Shown here one piece after another: positions 33,701 through 41,220 of a DNA stretch of 64,000 nucleotides. The notes under the pieces were generated by a model. The model saw nothing but the letters and a program-made list of their open reading frames with translations. It had not been told where the DNA came from and made no database searches. A program made the translations under genes and the position numbers. This DNA comes from RGIG9060 sp045645985 (GTDB taxonomy: Bacteria > Spirochaetota > Spirochaetia > Treponematales > Treponemataceae), in the NCBI GenBank assembly GCA_045645985.1, contig JAZRJV010000052.1:1-64000 (forward strand). Reading direction: 5' to 3'. Within the stretch, counting starts at the first letter, position 1, and each line of letters starts with the position of its first letter.

Positions 33701-33790
33701 TATTATCAAGAGAAAACGAAAAAATGAATGAATTTTGAAAAAAAAATTTTATAATAACTGCTATAAAATAAGAAAAACTACAAAGCCTAG

Positions 33791-33818
33791 TTGACTGGGG
33801 GGGGAATTCCCTTATACT
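33791..33818 (+). promoter_or_regulatory. Promoter with G8 tract between -35 and -10 (candidate phase-variable promoter)
   Basis: TTGACT (33791-33796), a 16-nt spacer made of eight G (33797-33804) plus AATTCCCT, then TATACT (33813-33818). The last three G start a perfect palindrome GGGAATTCCC. Gain of one G gives the ideal 17-nt spacer; loss shortens it to 15. The predicted start lies about 40 nt before the lipoprotein ATG. Confidence 0.75.
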
Positions 33819-33862
33819 AAAATTTGAACTGATAGAAAATGTCTTAAAAATAGGAGAGTTTT

Positions 33863-35344
33863 ATGAAATCAAAGATTTTTGTTTTTACAACTTTAATTTT
33901 AGTTGTATTTTTATTTGTAATTACAAGTTGCGATAATTTTCTAAACGCCAAAAATAAGACGACAATTAACATCAATTTGGATTTGTCAAAAATCGTAAAA
34001 ACTTCAAGAAATGATACTTCACAAAATACAGAATATATCTTAAAAATTTTTGTTTATGATACTGCAAATTATAAAGAAGGTGAAAATTTAGAAACTCTAC
34101 CTTTGGTAGCACAAAGTAAAAACAAAGTTGATACCAACGGACAGGTAAAAGCAAAAATAGATGTAGAAATCGGCTTAAATGTAATTTTTGTTGCAAAACT
34201 TTACTTAGATGAAGAAAAAAATCCAATTTACGCAGGTAAAAGTGAAAATTTTACTGTAAAAGCAACCGATAACAAGGTTCATATCAATTTAACTAAAACA
34301 CAGTCTGGTGTTGATGTGGGAATAACTATAGAAAATGAAGAAATTTTTATTATTCAATTTAATAGTCTAGGTGGAAGTTATATAGAAATTCAGCAAGTTG
34401 AAAAAGGACAAAATGTTTCTGAACCAAGAACTCCAACCAAAGAAGGTTATGAATTTGAGGGATGGTATACTTCCTCTGATAATGGTGTTACTTTAGATCC
34501 AAAATTTGATTTTACAACACCTCCAGAATCTAACATTACTTTGTACGCAAAGTGGAAATTGGCAGAAAGATTTGTTTTTGTTAAAGGTACAAGTATAAAT
34601 GGTGTAATCACAGCAGACGGCTACACAACAAGTGAAATTTTCAAAGAAGGTGCAATTGTTTCTATTCCAAATTTTTACATAAGCGACCACGAAGTAACAC
34701 AAGCAGAATACAAAGCCATTATGGGAACTTGGCCAGATGAGTCAGTTATAAATGTGGAACAAGTAGGTATTGGCGATAATTTTCCAGCTCATCATGTTAG
34801 TTGGTTTGATACGCTTGTATATTGTAACAAACGAAGTATTAAAGAAGGTTTAACTCCTTGTTACACAATAAGCGGAAGTACAAATCCAGATGATTGGGAC
34901 GATGTTCCTGATTCTGAAGATGACGACAACTTTGATTCTTGGCGCGACGCAATTTGCAATTTTCAAGCAAATGGGTATCGATTACCAACCGAAGCTGAAT
35001 GGGAATATGCTGCTCGTGGTGGTAATGAACTAAAAGGATTTCAGTACCAATATGCAGGAAGTAACTCAATAGATATGGTTGCTTGGTGTTCAGAAAATTC
35101 TGGTGGAACAAGTCATGAAGTAAAAACAAAACAACCAAATGAGTTGGATTTGTATGATATGTCTGGAAATCTTTGGGAATGGTGTTGGGAATTGAGAGAG
35201 AATCTTGAAACTCATAGGATTAATCGTGGAGGTAACTGGTATGATCCAGAAAGGAATTGTTTTGTATCTTTCCAAAACGACTATTTTGTCTACGAAAGAC
35301 ATCATAACATCGGTTTCCGTGTAGTTCGTACAATTACAGAATAA
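33863..35344 (+). CDS. Lipoprotein with InlB-type B repeat and SUMF1/FGE domain
   Basis: 493 aa. A lipoprotein signal (lipobox V-I-T-S-C-D, Cys 23) predicts surface or periplasmic anchoring. Residues about 30-155 form a beta-rich domain. About 165-235 hold an InlB B-repeat (FNSLGGSYIEIQQVEKGQNV ... EGYEFEGWYTS ... ITLYAKW). About 240-490 are a formylglycine-generating-enzyme-like domain (FYISDHEVTQAEY, NGYRLPTEAEWEYAARGG, LYDMSGNLWEWCWE, NRGGNW, IGFRVVR). Such domains often act as ligand-binding C-type-lectin-like folds rather than enzymes. SD AGGAGAG. Expression is probably governed by the poly-G promoter. Confidence 0.88.
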   Translation: MKSKIFVFTTLILVVFLFVITSCDNFLNAKNKTTININLDLSKIVKTSRNDTSQNTEYILKIFVYDTANYKEGENLETLPLVAQSKNKVDTNGQVKAKIDVEIGLNVIFVAKLYLDEEKNPIYAGKSENFTVKATDNKVHINLTKTQSGVDVGITIENEEIFIIQFNSLGGSYIEIQQVEKGQNVSEPRTPTKEGYEFEGWYTSSDNGVTLDPKFDFTTPPESNITLYAKWKLAERFVFVKGTSINGVITADGYTTSEIFKEGAIVSIPNFYISDHEVTQAEYKAIMGTWPDESVINVEQVGIGDNFPAHHVSWFDTLVYCNKRSIKEGLTPCYTISGSTNPDDWDDVPDSEDDDNFDSWRDAICNFQANGYRLPTEAEWEYAARGGNELKGFQYQYAGSNSIDMVAWCSENSGGTSHEVKTKQPNELDLYDMSGNLWEWCWELRENLETHRINRGGNWYDPERNCFVSFQNDYFVYERHHNIGFRVVRTITE

Positions 35345-35399
35345 ATTTGATTGTAAATTGGTTGGTGTACTTCTACAGTCTCACCAACCATCAAAAAAA

Positions 35400-35540
35400 C
35401 AGCGAAAGTCGTTAGACTTGAGCAAGTCCGTGTGACCATTTCGACTCCGCTCAATGACCGCATAACCTCCGTTCAATGACCAGTACCCCGATTCCTTAGC
35501 GTAGTCTTTTTTGGTTGCTGAGCGTAGTCGAAGCAATGAC
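35400..35540. repeat. Degenerate intergenic repeats with TGAGCG-AGTCGAA core
   Basis: The minus strand of 35437-35456 reads CATTGAGCGGAGTCGAAATG and the plus strand around 35514-35540 reads TTGCTGAGCGTAGTCGAAGC followed by AATGAC. Partial copies are TTAGCGTAGTC near 35496 and CGTTCAATGACC near 35470. This is the left part of a 441-nt gene-free stretch (35345-35785). A TGGTTGGTG / CACCAACCA hairpin at 35359-35390 lies before it but has no T-run on the plus strand. Confidence 0.55.
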
Positions 35541-35581
35541 TATTTTTTACAAGTTGCGCTCTACACTGCCTTTTCCATTTC

Positions 35582-35649
35582 GCTTTTACACAACTCCGCC
35601 CATCCATGCCCATTGTCGCAACCCCAAGCAAGAAACAATGTGTAAAAGC
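35582..35649. repeat. Perfect 11-bp inverted repeat unit
   Basis: GCTTTTACACA (35582-35592) pairs with TGTGTAAAAGC (35639-35649), enclosing a C-rich centre with a second CATTGT / ACAATG pair. It has no coding potential. It looks like the ends of a short non-autonomous element. Confidence 0.55.
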
Positions 35650-35657
35650 AAAATTGT

Positions 35658-35752
35658 AGCCAACGCGTAGACGGGGAATGGAACCGACCTGCCTTGACGA
35701 ACGAAGTGAGGAGCCGCAGGTCGCGGGACATTTTACGTCGAAAGCGTTGGCT
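35658..35752. repeat. GC-rich palindromic element, same family as 5016-5087
   Basis: AGCCAACGC (35658-35666) pairs with GCGTTGGCT (35744-35752), GACG with CGTC inside, and GACCTGC (35686-35692) with GCAGGTC (35716-35722). Its left part resembles that of the element at 5016. It abuts the 3' end of deoC. Confidence 0.6.
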
Positions 35753-35785
35753 GAAAATTATTCATTTACAAAATTTCATCTTGCT

Positions 35786-36460
35786 TTATTTTGTGCAAAT
35801 CGCTATGCCACTTGATGTTCCAATTCGTGATGCACCTGCCTCTATCATTTTTATTGCAGTTTCGTAATCTCGGATTCCACCAGACGCTTTTACTTCCATA
35901 GATGAACCTACAGTTTCTTTCATTAGTGCAACATCTTCAACCGTTGCACCTCCTGTTCCAAAACCAGTAGAAGTTTTTACAAAGTCCGCACCAGCATTTT
36001 TTGCGCAGATACAAGCTTTTTTTATTTCATCTTTTGTTAGATAGCAAGTTTCTAAAATTACTTTTACGATAATATTTTTGTTTTGGGATTTTCCTGTTTT
36101 TCTTGCAGAGTTTACAACTGATAAAATATCATTTTCAACAATATCGGTTTTATCATTTTTCATTGCACCAACATTTATCACCATGTCAACTTCGTCTGCA
36201 CCTTGTAAAATTGCAATTTCTGTTTCGTAGGCTTTGCTGTCTGAACTTGTAGCCCCTAACGGAAATCCGATTACAGTACAAACTTTTACAGTTGAGTTTT
36301 TTAATAAAGCCGAAGTCAAAGGAACCCAATATGGATTTACGCAAACACTTGCAAAATTGTATTTTTTTGCTTCTTCACAAAGTTTTTCAATATCATTTTG
36401 AGTTGCGTTTGCTTTCAAAATTGTATGGTCTATCATTTTAGCAAGTTCTATGTTGTTCAT
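35786..36460 (-). CDS. deoC: Deoxyribose-phosphate aldolase
   Basis: 224 aa from ATG 36460, which has GGAG seven nucleotides upstream; a longer frame to 36478 has none. It cleaves 2-deoxyribose-5-phosphate to glyceraldehyde-3-phosphate and acetaldehyde. IDHTILKANAT, KVCTVIGFPLGA, GADEVDMVINVG and the Schiff-base block DFVKTSTGFGTGGAT (Lys in K-T-S-T-G) are intact, as is the second Lys in EVKASGGIRDYE. It lies 20 nt downstream of the AAA+ gene and may be co-transcribed with it. Confidence 0.96.
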   Translation of the reverse strand: MNNIELAKMIDHTILKANATQNDIEKLCEEAKKYNFASVCVNPYWVPLTSALLKNSTVKVCTVIGFPLGATSSDSKAYETEIAILQGADEVDMVINVGAMKNDKTDIVENDILSVVNSARKTGKSQNKNIIVKVILETCYLTKDEIKKACICAKNAGADFVKTSTGFGTGGATVEDVALMKETVGSSMEVKASGGIRDYETAIKMIEAGASRIGTSSGIAICTK

Positions 36461-36480
36461 TTTTTCTCCAAAGTTCAAAA

Positions 36481-38229
36481 TTATTTCATATTGAGAAGTT
36501 GTTTTAATTCTCTGATTTCACTAGCAAGTTTTGCTCGTTCCATATTTTGATAGCGTTTAGGTATCATTTCTTTGCTTGTGCATTCAAGAATTGCAACTAG
36601 ATTTTGAAGTTCAATTTCGTAAGGATAAACTGGTGGAATAAAATCTTTTATAGTTTGCTTTAAATCTTCTTGAGTTACTTTTACTCGATTATCCATCGCC
36701 GCATTCATTTTTGCACGAACAAGTACAGCTTCAATATCAGCTCCCGACATTTCAAAATTTACCGATTTGAATAGCGAAGCCAAATTGCAATCTTCAACTT
36801 TTATGTTAAGTTTATGCTTCATTGTTTCAAAAAGATGAATTTTTTCTTCAATAGTTTCTGGATAGAAAAGTGCAAGATGTTCTTCGGCACGACCTTGGCG
36901 TTTTAAGTCGATAGGAATTAAATCTGGGCGGCTTGTTATCAAAAACCAAATGATTTTTCCACGATATTCAGTATTTCCCATAAAATTTGCAATCTGAGCA
37001 AAAATTCTGCTGCTTTCGGAATTTGTGCTTTTATCTTCGCGGCTTCCAAGCATTGCATCTGCTTCGTCAATCATAACTGCAACTGGAGAAATTGCTTTTA
37101 GAATACTCAAAACTTTTTCAAGATTATTTTCTGTAAATCCGTTTTGTTGTCCGTGGATATTTCTGATAATTACCATCGGGATTCCGATTTCCCCAGCAAA
37201 AGCACTTACTAAAAAACTTTTTCCAGTTCCAATTGGACCAGAAATCAAATATCCCATTGGCAAAACATCAAGTTGATTATGTTTTATCGCCTTTGCCGCA
37301 TTTTTGAATCGGTTTTTTACAAATTCGTGTCCAGATACTAAATCTAAATTATAATTTGTTTCGATAAATTCGATTAAGCCTGCGCCTTCATTTTCTAGGA
37401 TTTTGCGCTTTTTATCTCGTAAATAATCTAGATTTATTATTTCATCCATTGTGTAAGATTCTGTAATTATTTGATGTAAATGCCAAAGATTTAGACCTGA
37501 GGATAAACTTCCCATTTTTTCACAATTTATTCCTCGGTCAAGTCTAAAAAGATTTTTTTCATATAAATAATTACAAAACATTGTTCTGATTTTTTCGTCA
37601 GGAAGTGGAATTTCAACTTTTACGATTGATGGAGAATTTACAACTCGCTTGTTTATATCGCATAAATTTTCAGAAAGTAACATGATAGAAACATCATTAT
37701 TTGTAAAAATTGGATCATGGGACCATCTATTCAATGTTACCAAGCAAAATCTGTCTGTTTCGTCTAAATTTCCAATTTCATCATTTGGAACGATTGTTTC
37801 AGCGTAATCAATTAAAAAAACTAGACGCTTTTTTTTAGGAATGTTAATAAAAAAATATGTTTCTAAATATCTAAATGATTTTACAGGATCTTTTGAAACT
37901 AAATCTTCTTTTTTTACTTCTGGATAATATTTTTGCATGGTAAGTACATATTCTTTTTCCATATCACCTGTGCAAAATGTAATTCCACTTGAACGGTCAT
38001 AGTATGCAATTATGTCTTTATTTCCAAATAAAACTTCTGGAATATATTCTTGAACTTTTGTAAAGCTAAATTCACCTTCTTTTATTGAATGTGGCAAAAA
38101 ATCTCTGATATTACCATAAATTAAATACATATTTACAGTTTTAGACTGATATTTATTTGCTAATGTTTGCGCCCAAGTTGGCAAATACTTGATGTCATCA
38201 AGTTCTGTTTCTATTAATTGTCCACCCAT
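36481..38229 (-). CDS. AAA+ ATPase with degenerate N-terminal and active C-terminal AAA module
   Basis: 582 aa from ATG 38229. The C-terminal module has Walker A G331-P-I-G-T-G-K-S338, Walker B VMIDEADAML (385-394), sensor 1 WFLITSRPDL and an arginine-rich second-region KRQGRAEEH. The N-terminal half (about 30-260) looks like an AAA fold without a P-loop: only a Walker-B-like RLVFLIDYAE and a sensor-like IMLLSENLCD remain. It probably forms a hexameric remodelling machine; the client is unknown. The gene is divergent from a ferredoxin gene and its promoter predicts a leaderless mRNA. Confidence 0.82.
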   Translation of the reverse strand: MGGQLIETELDDIKYLPTWAQTLANKYQSKTVNMYLIYGNIRDFLPHSIKEGEFSFTKVQEYIPEVLFGNKDIIAYYDRSSGITFCTGDMEKEYVLTMQKYYPEVKKEDLVSKDPVKSFRYLETYFFINIPKKKRLVFLIDYAETIVPNDEIGNLDETDRFCLVTLNRWSHDPIFTNNDVSIMLLSENLCDINKRVVNSPSIVKVEIPLPDEKIRTMFCNYLYEKNLFRLDRGINCEKMGSLSSGLNLWHLHQIITESYTMDEIINLDYLRDKKRKILENEGAGLIEFIETNYNLDLVSGHEFVKNRFKNAAKAIKHNQLDVLPMGYLISGPIGTGKSFLVSAFAGEIGIPMVIIRNIHGQQNGFTENNLEKVLSILKAISPVAVMIDEADAMLGSREDKSTNSESSRIFAQIANFMGNTEYRGKIIWFLITSRPDLIPIDLKRQGRAEEHLALFYPETIEEKIHLFETMKHKLNIKVEDCNLASLFKSVNFEMSGADIEAVLVRAKMNAAMDNRVKVTQEDLKQTIKDFIPPVYPYEIELQNLVAILECTSKEMIPKRYQNMERAKLASEIRELKQLLNMK

Positions 38230-38235
38230 ATTTTT

Positions 38236-38265
38236 ATTATATCTTATAAGATAAAAAACAAGCAA
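38236..38265 (-). promoter_or_regulatory. Leaderless-type promoter of the AAA+ gene
   Basis: On the minus strand: TTGCTT (38265-38260), 18-nt spacer, TATAAT (38241-38236), 6 nt, ATG at 38229. No SD is present. Confidence 0.65.
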
Positions 38266-38352
38266 CCTTTTTGTATATTTTTTTTATATTTAACTTGTTT
38301 TATCTTTGTTTCTGTGGTATTTTTATATTATCTAATTTATATGAGGTGTAAT

Positions 38353-38523
38353 ATGGCTTACAAAATTACAGATGCTTGTGTAAACTGTGGTGCTTGTGAA
38401 GGCGAATGTCCAGTTGGAGCAATCAGCGAAGGTGATGGAGCAAGAGTTATTGATGCAGCAACATGTGTTAGCTGTGGAACTTGTGCTTCAGCATGTCCTA
38501 CAGAAGCTATTGTTGAAGAATAA
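38353..38523 (+). CDS. 2[4Fe-4S] ferredoxin
   Basis: 56 aa from ATG 38353 with GAGGTG upstream. Two cluster motifs C-x2-C-x2-C-x3-C-P are present: CVNCGACEGECP and CVSCGTCASACP. This is the clostridial-type low-potential electron carrier, typical of anaerobes that use pyruvate:ferredoxin oxidoreductase. A longer in-frame reading from 38218 would add an implausible hydrophobic extension. A terminator follows 25 nt later. Confidence 0.96.
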   Translation: MAYKITDACVNCGACEGECPVGAISEGDGARVIDAATCVSCGTCASACPTEAIVEE

Positions 38524-38548
38524 TCGATAGTTTTTACAAAACTTTTAT

Positions 38549-38589
38549 CATCCCTAAAAATGATTTTTTGTTTTTGGGGATGTATTTTT
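38549..38589 (+). terminator. Terminator after ferredoxin gene
   Basis: CATCCCTAAAAA pairs with TTTTTGGGGATG (12 bp, one wobble), followed by TATTTTTA. It ends seven nucleotides before the next ATG. Confidence 0.85.
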
Positions 38590-38596
38590 ATTCAGT

Positions 38597-39010
38597 ATGC
38601 AAAATTCAGTAATTAAAGGTTTTTTATCATTTTTTGTCTCATTCGGAAGATTCCTTTTGCTTGCATTGATTTGTGCAAGTTTAGGTTTTGTTGTGGTTTG
38701 GCCTTTGTGGTATTTTGCTGTAAAATTTCCTAATGTTTATTCTTTTGTTGTTTTAATTGTTGCAATTTTATTGGCAGTTTTTTTTATTTCAAGAAAGTTT
38801 ATAAAAACATTGAAACAAAAAACAACTGAAGAAAAAAAATCATACTTATTTAATATTTTTAGAAGTTTCTTTCTCTGTTTTATCTGTTTGCTAGGTTTAG
38901 TTATTTCTATTCTCTTAATTTTGAATCAAATGCGCTTTTTAGGAATTTCTATTTTTGTGGTATTTGCTATCATTTTTGGAGTTTGCGTAATTGTTATTAA
39001 GAAAAAATAG
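38597..39010 (+). CDS. Hypothetical four-helix membrane protein
   Basis: 137 aa. Four hydrophobic helices (about residues 15-37, 44-64, 86-107, 113-133) are separated by short basic loops. I recognise no family. There is no convincing SD, and the ferredoxin terminator ends right before the ATG, so its expression signals are unclear. The frame overlaps the following M23 gene by 20 nt, suggesting coupling. Confidence 0.6.
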   Translation: MQNSVIKGFLSFFVSFGRFLLLALICASLGFVVVWPLWYFAVKFPNVYSFVVLIVAILLAVFFISRKFIKTLKQKTTEEKKSYLFNIFRSFFLCFICLLGLVISILLILNQMRFLGISIFVVFAIIFGVCVIVIKKK

Positions 39011-39905
39011 TTTAGTTATAATTTTTGTAATTTTATCATTTTTTCAGTTAGTTTATTCAAGTTCAGCAAATAACGAAACTTTTTATCCAAGGATTTTAGT
39101 TTTAGATTCTCGAAAAGATGAAATTTTCAAACAATACGAGTTTGATGTGCTTGAATCAAAAAAGTTACTTGCTTCTAATCAAATTCCTTCGATAATGTTT
39201 TACAAATACAAAACTACTGAATACGATACACTTTTTTCGATTTCTGCAAGATGTAACATTTTAATCGAAACAATCGCTACATTAAATCATATTGGTTCTA
39301 CTACAGAAGATATTTCAAATAAAGAAATTTTGCTTCCTAGTGTAGATGGAATTTTTGTTTCGAATAATCCTTCTTCGCCTTTTGAAGAAATTTTAAAAAA
39401 AAATTGCTTTAAATCTGATAATACCTTGTGTTATAATTTAATTGTAGAAAAGGAACAGTTTACATTTTTTCCAGGATTGAGAGTTGGTGCAACAGAGCGA
39501 TATTTTTTCTTGGATTCTTCTTTAAAAATGCCTTTGAGAGAAAGTGTATTAACTTCAGATTTTGGAATGAGAGTTAGTCCTATAACAGGAAAAAACAAAT
39601 TTCATTCGGGAGTGGATTTAGCTTCTGCTGAAGGCACAGAAGTTTTTGCTTGTGGGCATGGTGTTGTAAAAAAAACTGGCTGGGATAATGTTTACGGAAA
39701 TTATGTAATTGTAGAACATTCTTCTAATCGGTCAAGTTTTTATGCGCATCTTTCAAAAATTTTGGCAAAGAAAGATGAAATCGTCAGTTCACAAACTTGT
39801 ATTGGACGGGTAGGAAGTACAGGGGCTTCAACAGGACCGCATCTTCATTTTGAAATTAGAAAGAATAATTCTAAAATAAATCCCTTTTCTGAACTTTCTC
39901 AATAA
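38991..39905 (+). CDS. Exported M23 metallopeptidase with N-terminal LysM-like module
   Basis: 304 aa with TTG start at 38991, GGAG 9 nt upstream. A signal peptide (KNSLVIIFVILSFFQLVYSS) comes first. A LysM-like stretch (YKTTEYDTLFSISARCNILI) spans about residues 72-110. The C-terminal M23 domain has all the active-site parts: SDFGMRVSP, K-F-H-S-G-V-D-L (zinc His and Asp), Y-A-H-L and H-L-H-F-E-I. It should cleave peptidoglycan cross-links. This contrasts with the degenerate homologue at 28075. Confidence 0.88.
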   Translation: MLLRKNSLVIIFVILSFFQLVYSSSANNETFYPRILVLDSRKDEIFKQYEFDVLESKKLLASNQIPSIMFYKYKTTEYDTLFSISARCNILIETIATLNHIGSTTEDISNKEILLPSVDGIFVSNNPSSPFEEILKKNCFKSDNTLCYNLIVEKEQFTFFPGLRVGATERYFFLDSSLKMPLRESVLTSDFGMRVSPITGKNKFHSGVDLASAEGTEVFACGHGVVKKTGWDNVYGNYVIVEHSSNRSSFYAHLSKILAKKDEIVSSQTCIGRVGSTGASTGPHLHFEIRKNNSKINPFSELSQ

Positions 39906-39923
39906 TCATTTTTTAGGATTTTA

Positions 39924-41012
39924 ATGAAAAAATTATTGATTTTTTTATCAGTCTTATTTTTTTCTCTTAATTTGTTTGCTTATGAATCTTTTAGAGTTCA
40001 TAAAACTGTTGTTGTGGATATGTCCGATGAGATTACTCCAGCAAAAGCTGTTTTAGAAGTAAACGATGCGCTTGTAATAAAAGTTCCTAGAAATCCTTTG
40101 TTTTTGAAAGCACTTTCTTTGGAAGTTAAAATTCCACCAGAAGTTGCTGAATTTAGAGATTCGGTTGCATATTTTTTGTATACAGATATAAATCCCAAAC
40201 CTTCCGAAAATCTTATTGATTATCGAGGAAATCGTGATTTTATAAATACATTTCCAACAAGATTAAGTTGTAACTTGCTTATTCCATTATTTTCTTCTGT
40301 AGAATTAAAAGATTCTCCTTATTCTATTGTTTTACCACCTGCGATGGATGATAACAGCGGATATGTTTTCTTTAGATTGCAACTTGTTATGAAAGGAACG
40401 CCGGTAAATATTTGGGATTCAACTTTTGTTATTGATGTAAAACCTGTTTTAGAAGATGAAGGAATTTTGGAATTAAATGTACTTGCTCCAGAACTTCAAA
40501 CTTCTTCTGCAAAAGATGAAAATTCTACAAATTCTGCAATAGATGAAGATTTAACTGTTGCAAATTTTGAAGTTGACAGTGAAAAAGAGCCAAAAATTCT
40601 AAATTTGACAGGAACTTCTCTATATACTTTGTATGTAGACGGAAAAATTCCAGAATTAACAGATGGAAAATTGATTTTACAAACAGGAACTCATCATTTA
40701 TCGATTATTTCAGATTTATATCGTAGCGAATTTAGAACAGTTGTTGTTGAGCAAGCAAGAACTACAAAGGTTGATGTTTTATTGAAGGATGTTACGCCTT
40801 TAGTTGAAATTTCTGCACCAGAAGGAGTGCAAGTTTTCTTAGATTCTGAGGAAATTTTTAATTGGCAAGAAGCTTTTACTGTTTCTGAGGGAGAGCATTT
40901 GTTAAAATTTCTTTTTGGTGGATACGAGAAAATTCAATCTTTTGAAGCTTTTAACGGAAAAACTTATAGATTTTCATTAAATCTTGATGTTCAAGTAGTA
41001 GAAACGCAATAA
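39924..41012 (+). CDS. Hypothetical periplasmic protein with PEGA-like C-terminus
   Basis: 362 aa. Signal peptide KKLLIFLSVLFFSLNLFAYE. The mature part is beta-rich. The last 130 residues contain two units that resemble PEGA or Ig-like domains (SLYTLYVDGK...LQTGTHHLSII and VEISAPEGVQVFLDSEEI...VSEGEHLLKFLFGGYE). A Ser/Asp/Asn-rich linker spans about 190-220. It probably binds cell wall or a partner protein. SD AGGA. It follows the M23 gene by 18 nt, so a joint envelope role is likely. Confidence 0.7.
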   Translation: MKKLLIFLSVLFFSLNLFAYESFRVHKTVVVDMSDEITPAKAVLEVNDALVIKVPRNPLFLKALSLEVKIPPEVAEFRDSVAYFLYTDINPKPSENLIDYRGNRDFINTFPTRLSCNLLIPLFSSVELKDSPYSIVLPPAMDDNSGYVFFRLQLVMKGTPVNIWDSTFVIDVKPVLEDEGILELNVLAPELQTSSAKDENSTNSAIDEDLTVANFEVDSEKEPKILNLTGTSLYTLYVDGKIPELTDGKLILQTGTHHLSIISDLYRSEFRTVVVEQARTTKVDVLLKDVTPLVEISAPEGVQVFLDSEEIFNWQEAFTVSEGEHLLKFLFGGYEKIQSFEAFNGKTYRFSLNLDVQVVETQ

Positions 41013-41040
41013 ATTTTTTGTAAATTTTCTTAGTTTTTTT

Positions 41041-41181
41041 GGGGATTTTTGTTTTTTTTATTCAAGGTTTTTTGATATTCACCGATATTTTAAATGTCAG
41101 GCGGATAAATCCCCTCCCACCCATTGTTCGCCTGATTGCCTGATGGGCATGGCCGGTTTCTATTGCCGGCCTTTTTTTATT
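41041..41181 (+). ncRNA. Candidate structured RNA or leader
   Basis: In this AT-rich gap (41013-41220) several complementary segments nest: GGGGATTT (41041-41048) with AAATCCCC (41107-41114), TCAGGCG (41097-41103) with CGCCTGA (41129-41135), TGCC (41137-41140) with GGCA (41146-41149), and the final terminator. CCCAT (41120-41124), inside the loop of the second stem, is complementary to ATGGG (41143-41147), which would allow a pseudoknot. I could not match it to SRP, 6S, tmRNA or a known riboswitch. Confidence 0.4.
41151..41178 (+). terminator. GC-rich rho-independent terminator
   Basis: GGCCGG (41151-41156) pairs with CCGGCC (41166-41171) and is followed by T7. The -35 box of the next promoter begins six nucleotides later. 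Confidence 0.9.
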
Positions 41182-41183
41182 TC

Positions 41184-41212
41184 TTGACAAAAGCGCTTAT
41201 CTTTAATATTCT
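41184..41212 (+). promoter_or_regulatory. Promoter of the PBP1A gene
   Basis: TTGACA (41184-41189), 17-nt spacer, TATTCT (41207-41212), 8 nt, ATG at 41221. There is no SD, so transcript and coding sequence should start together or nearly so. Confidence 0.7.
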
Positions 41213-41220
41213 AAAAAATA

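Noticed and set aside
35359..35390. Terminator after the SUMF1 lipoprotein
   Set aside because: The 9-bp hairpin is followed by A-rich, not T-rich, sequence on the coding strand.
41041..41181. SRP RNA (4.5S) or a c-di-GMP riboswitch
   Set aside because: The GGAA / AGCAG apical signature of SRP RNA and the conserved riboswitch core are absent.
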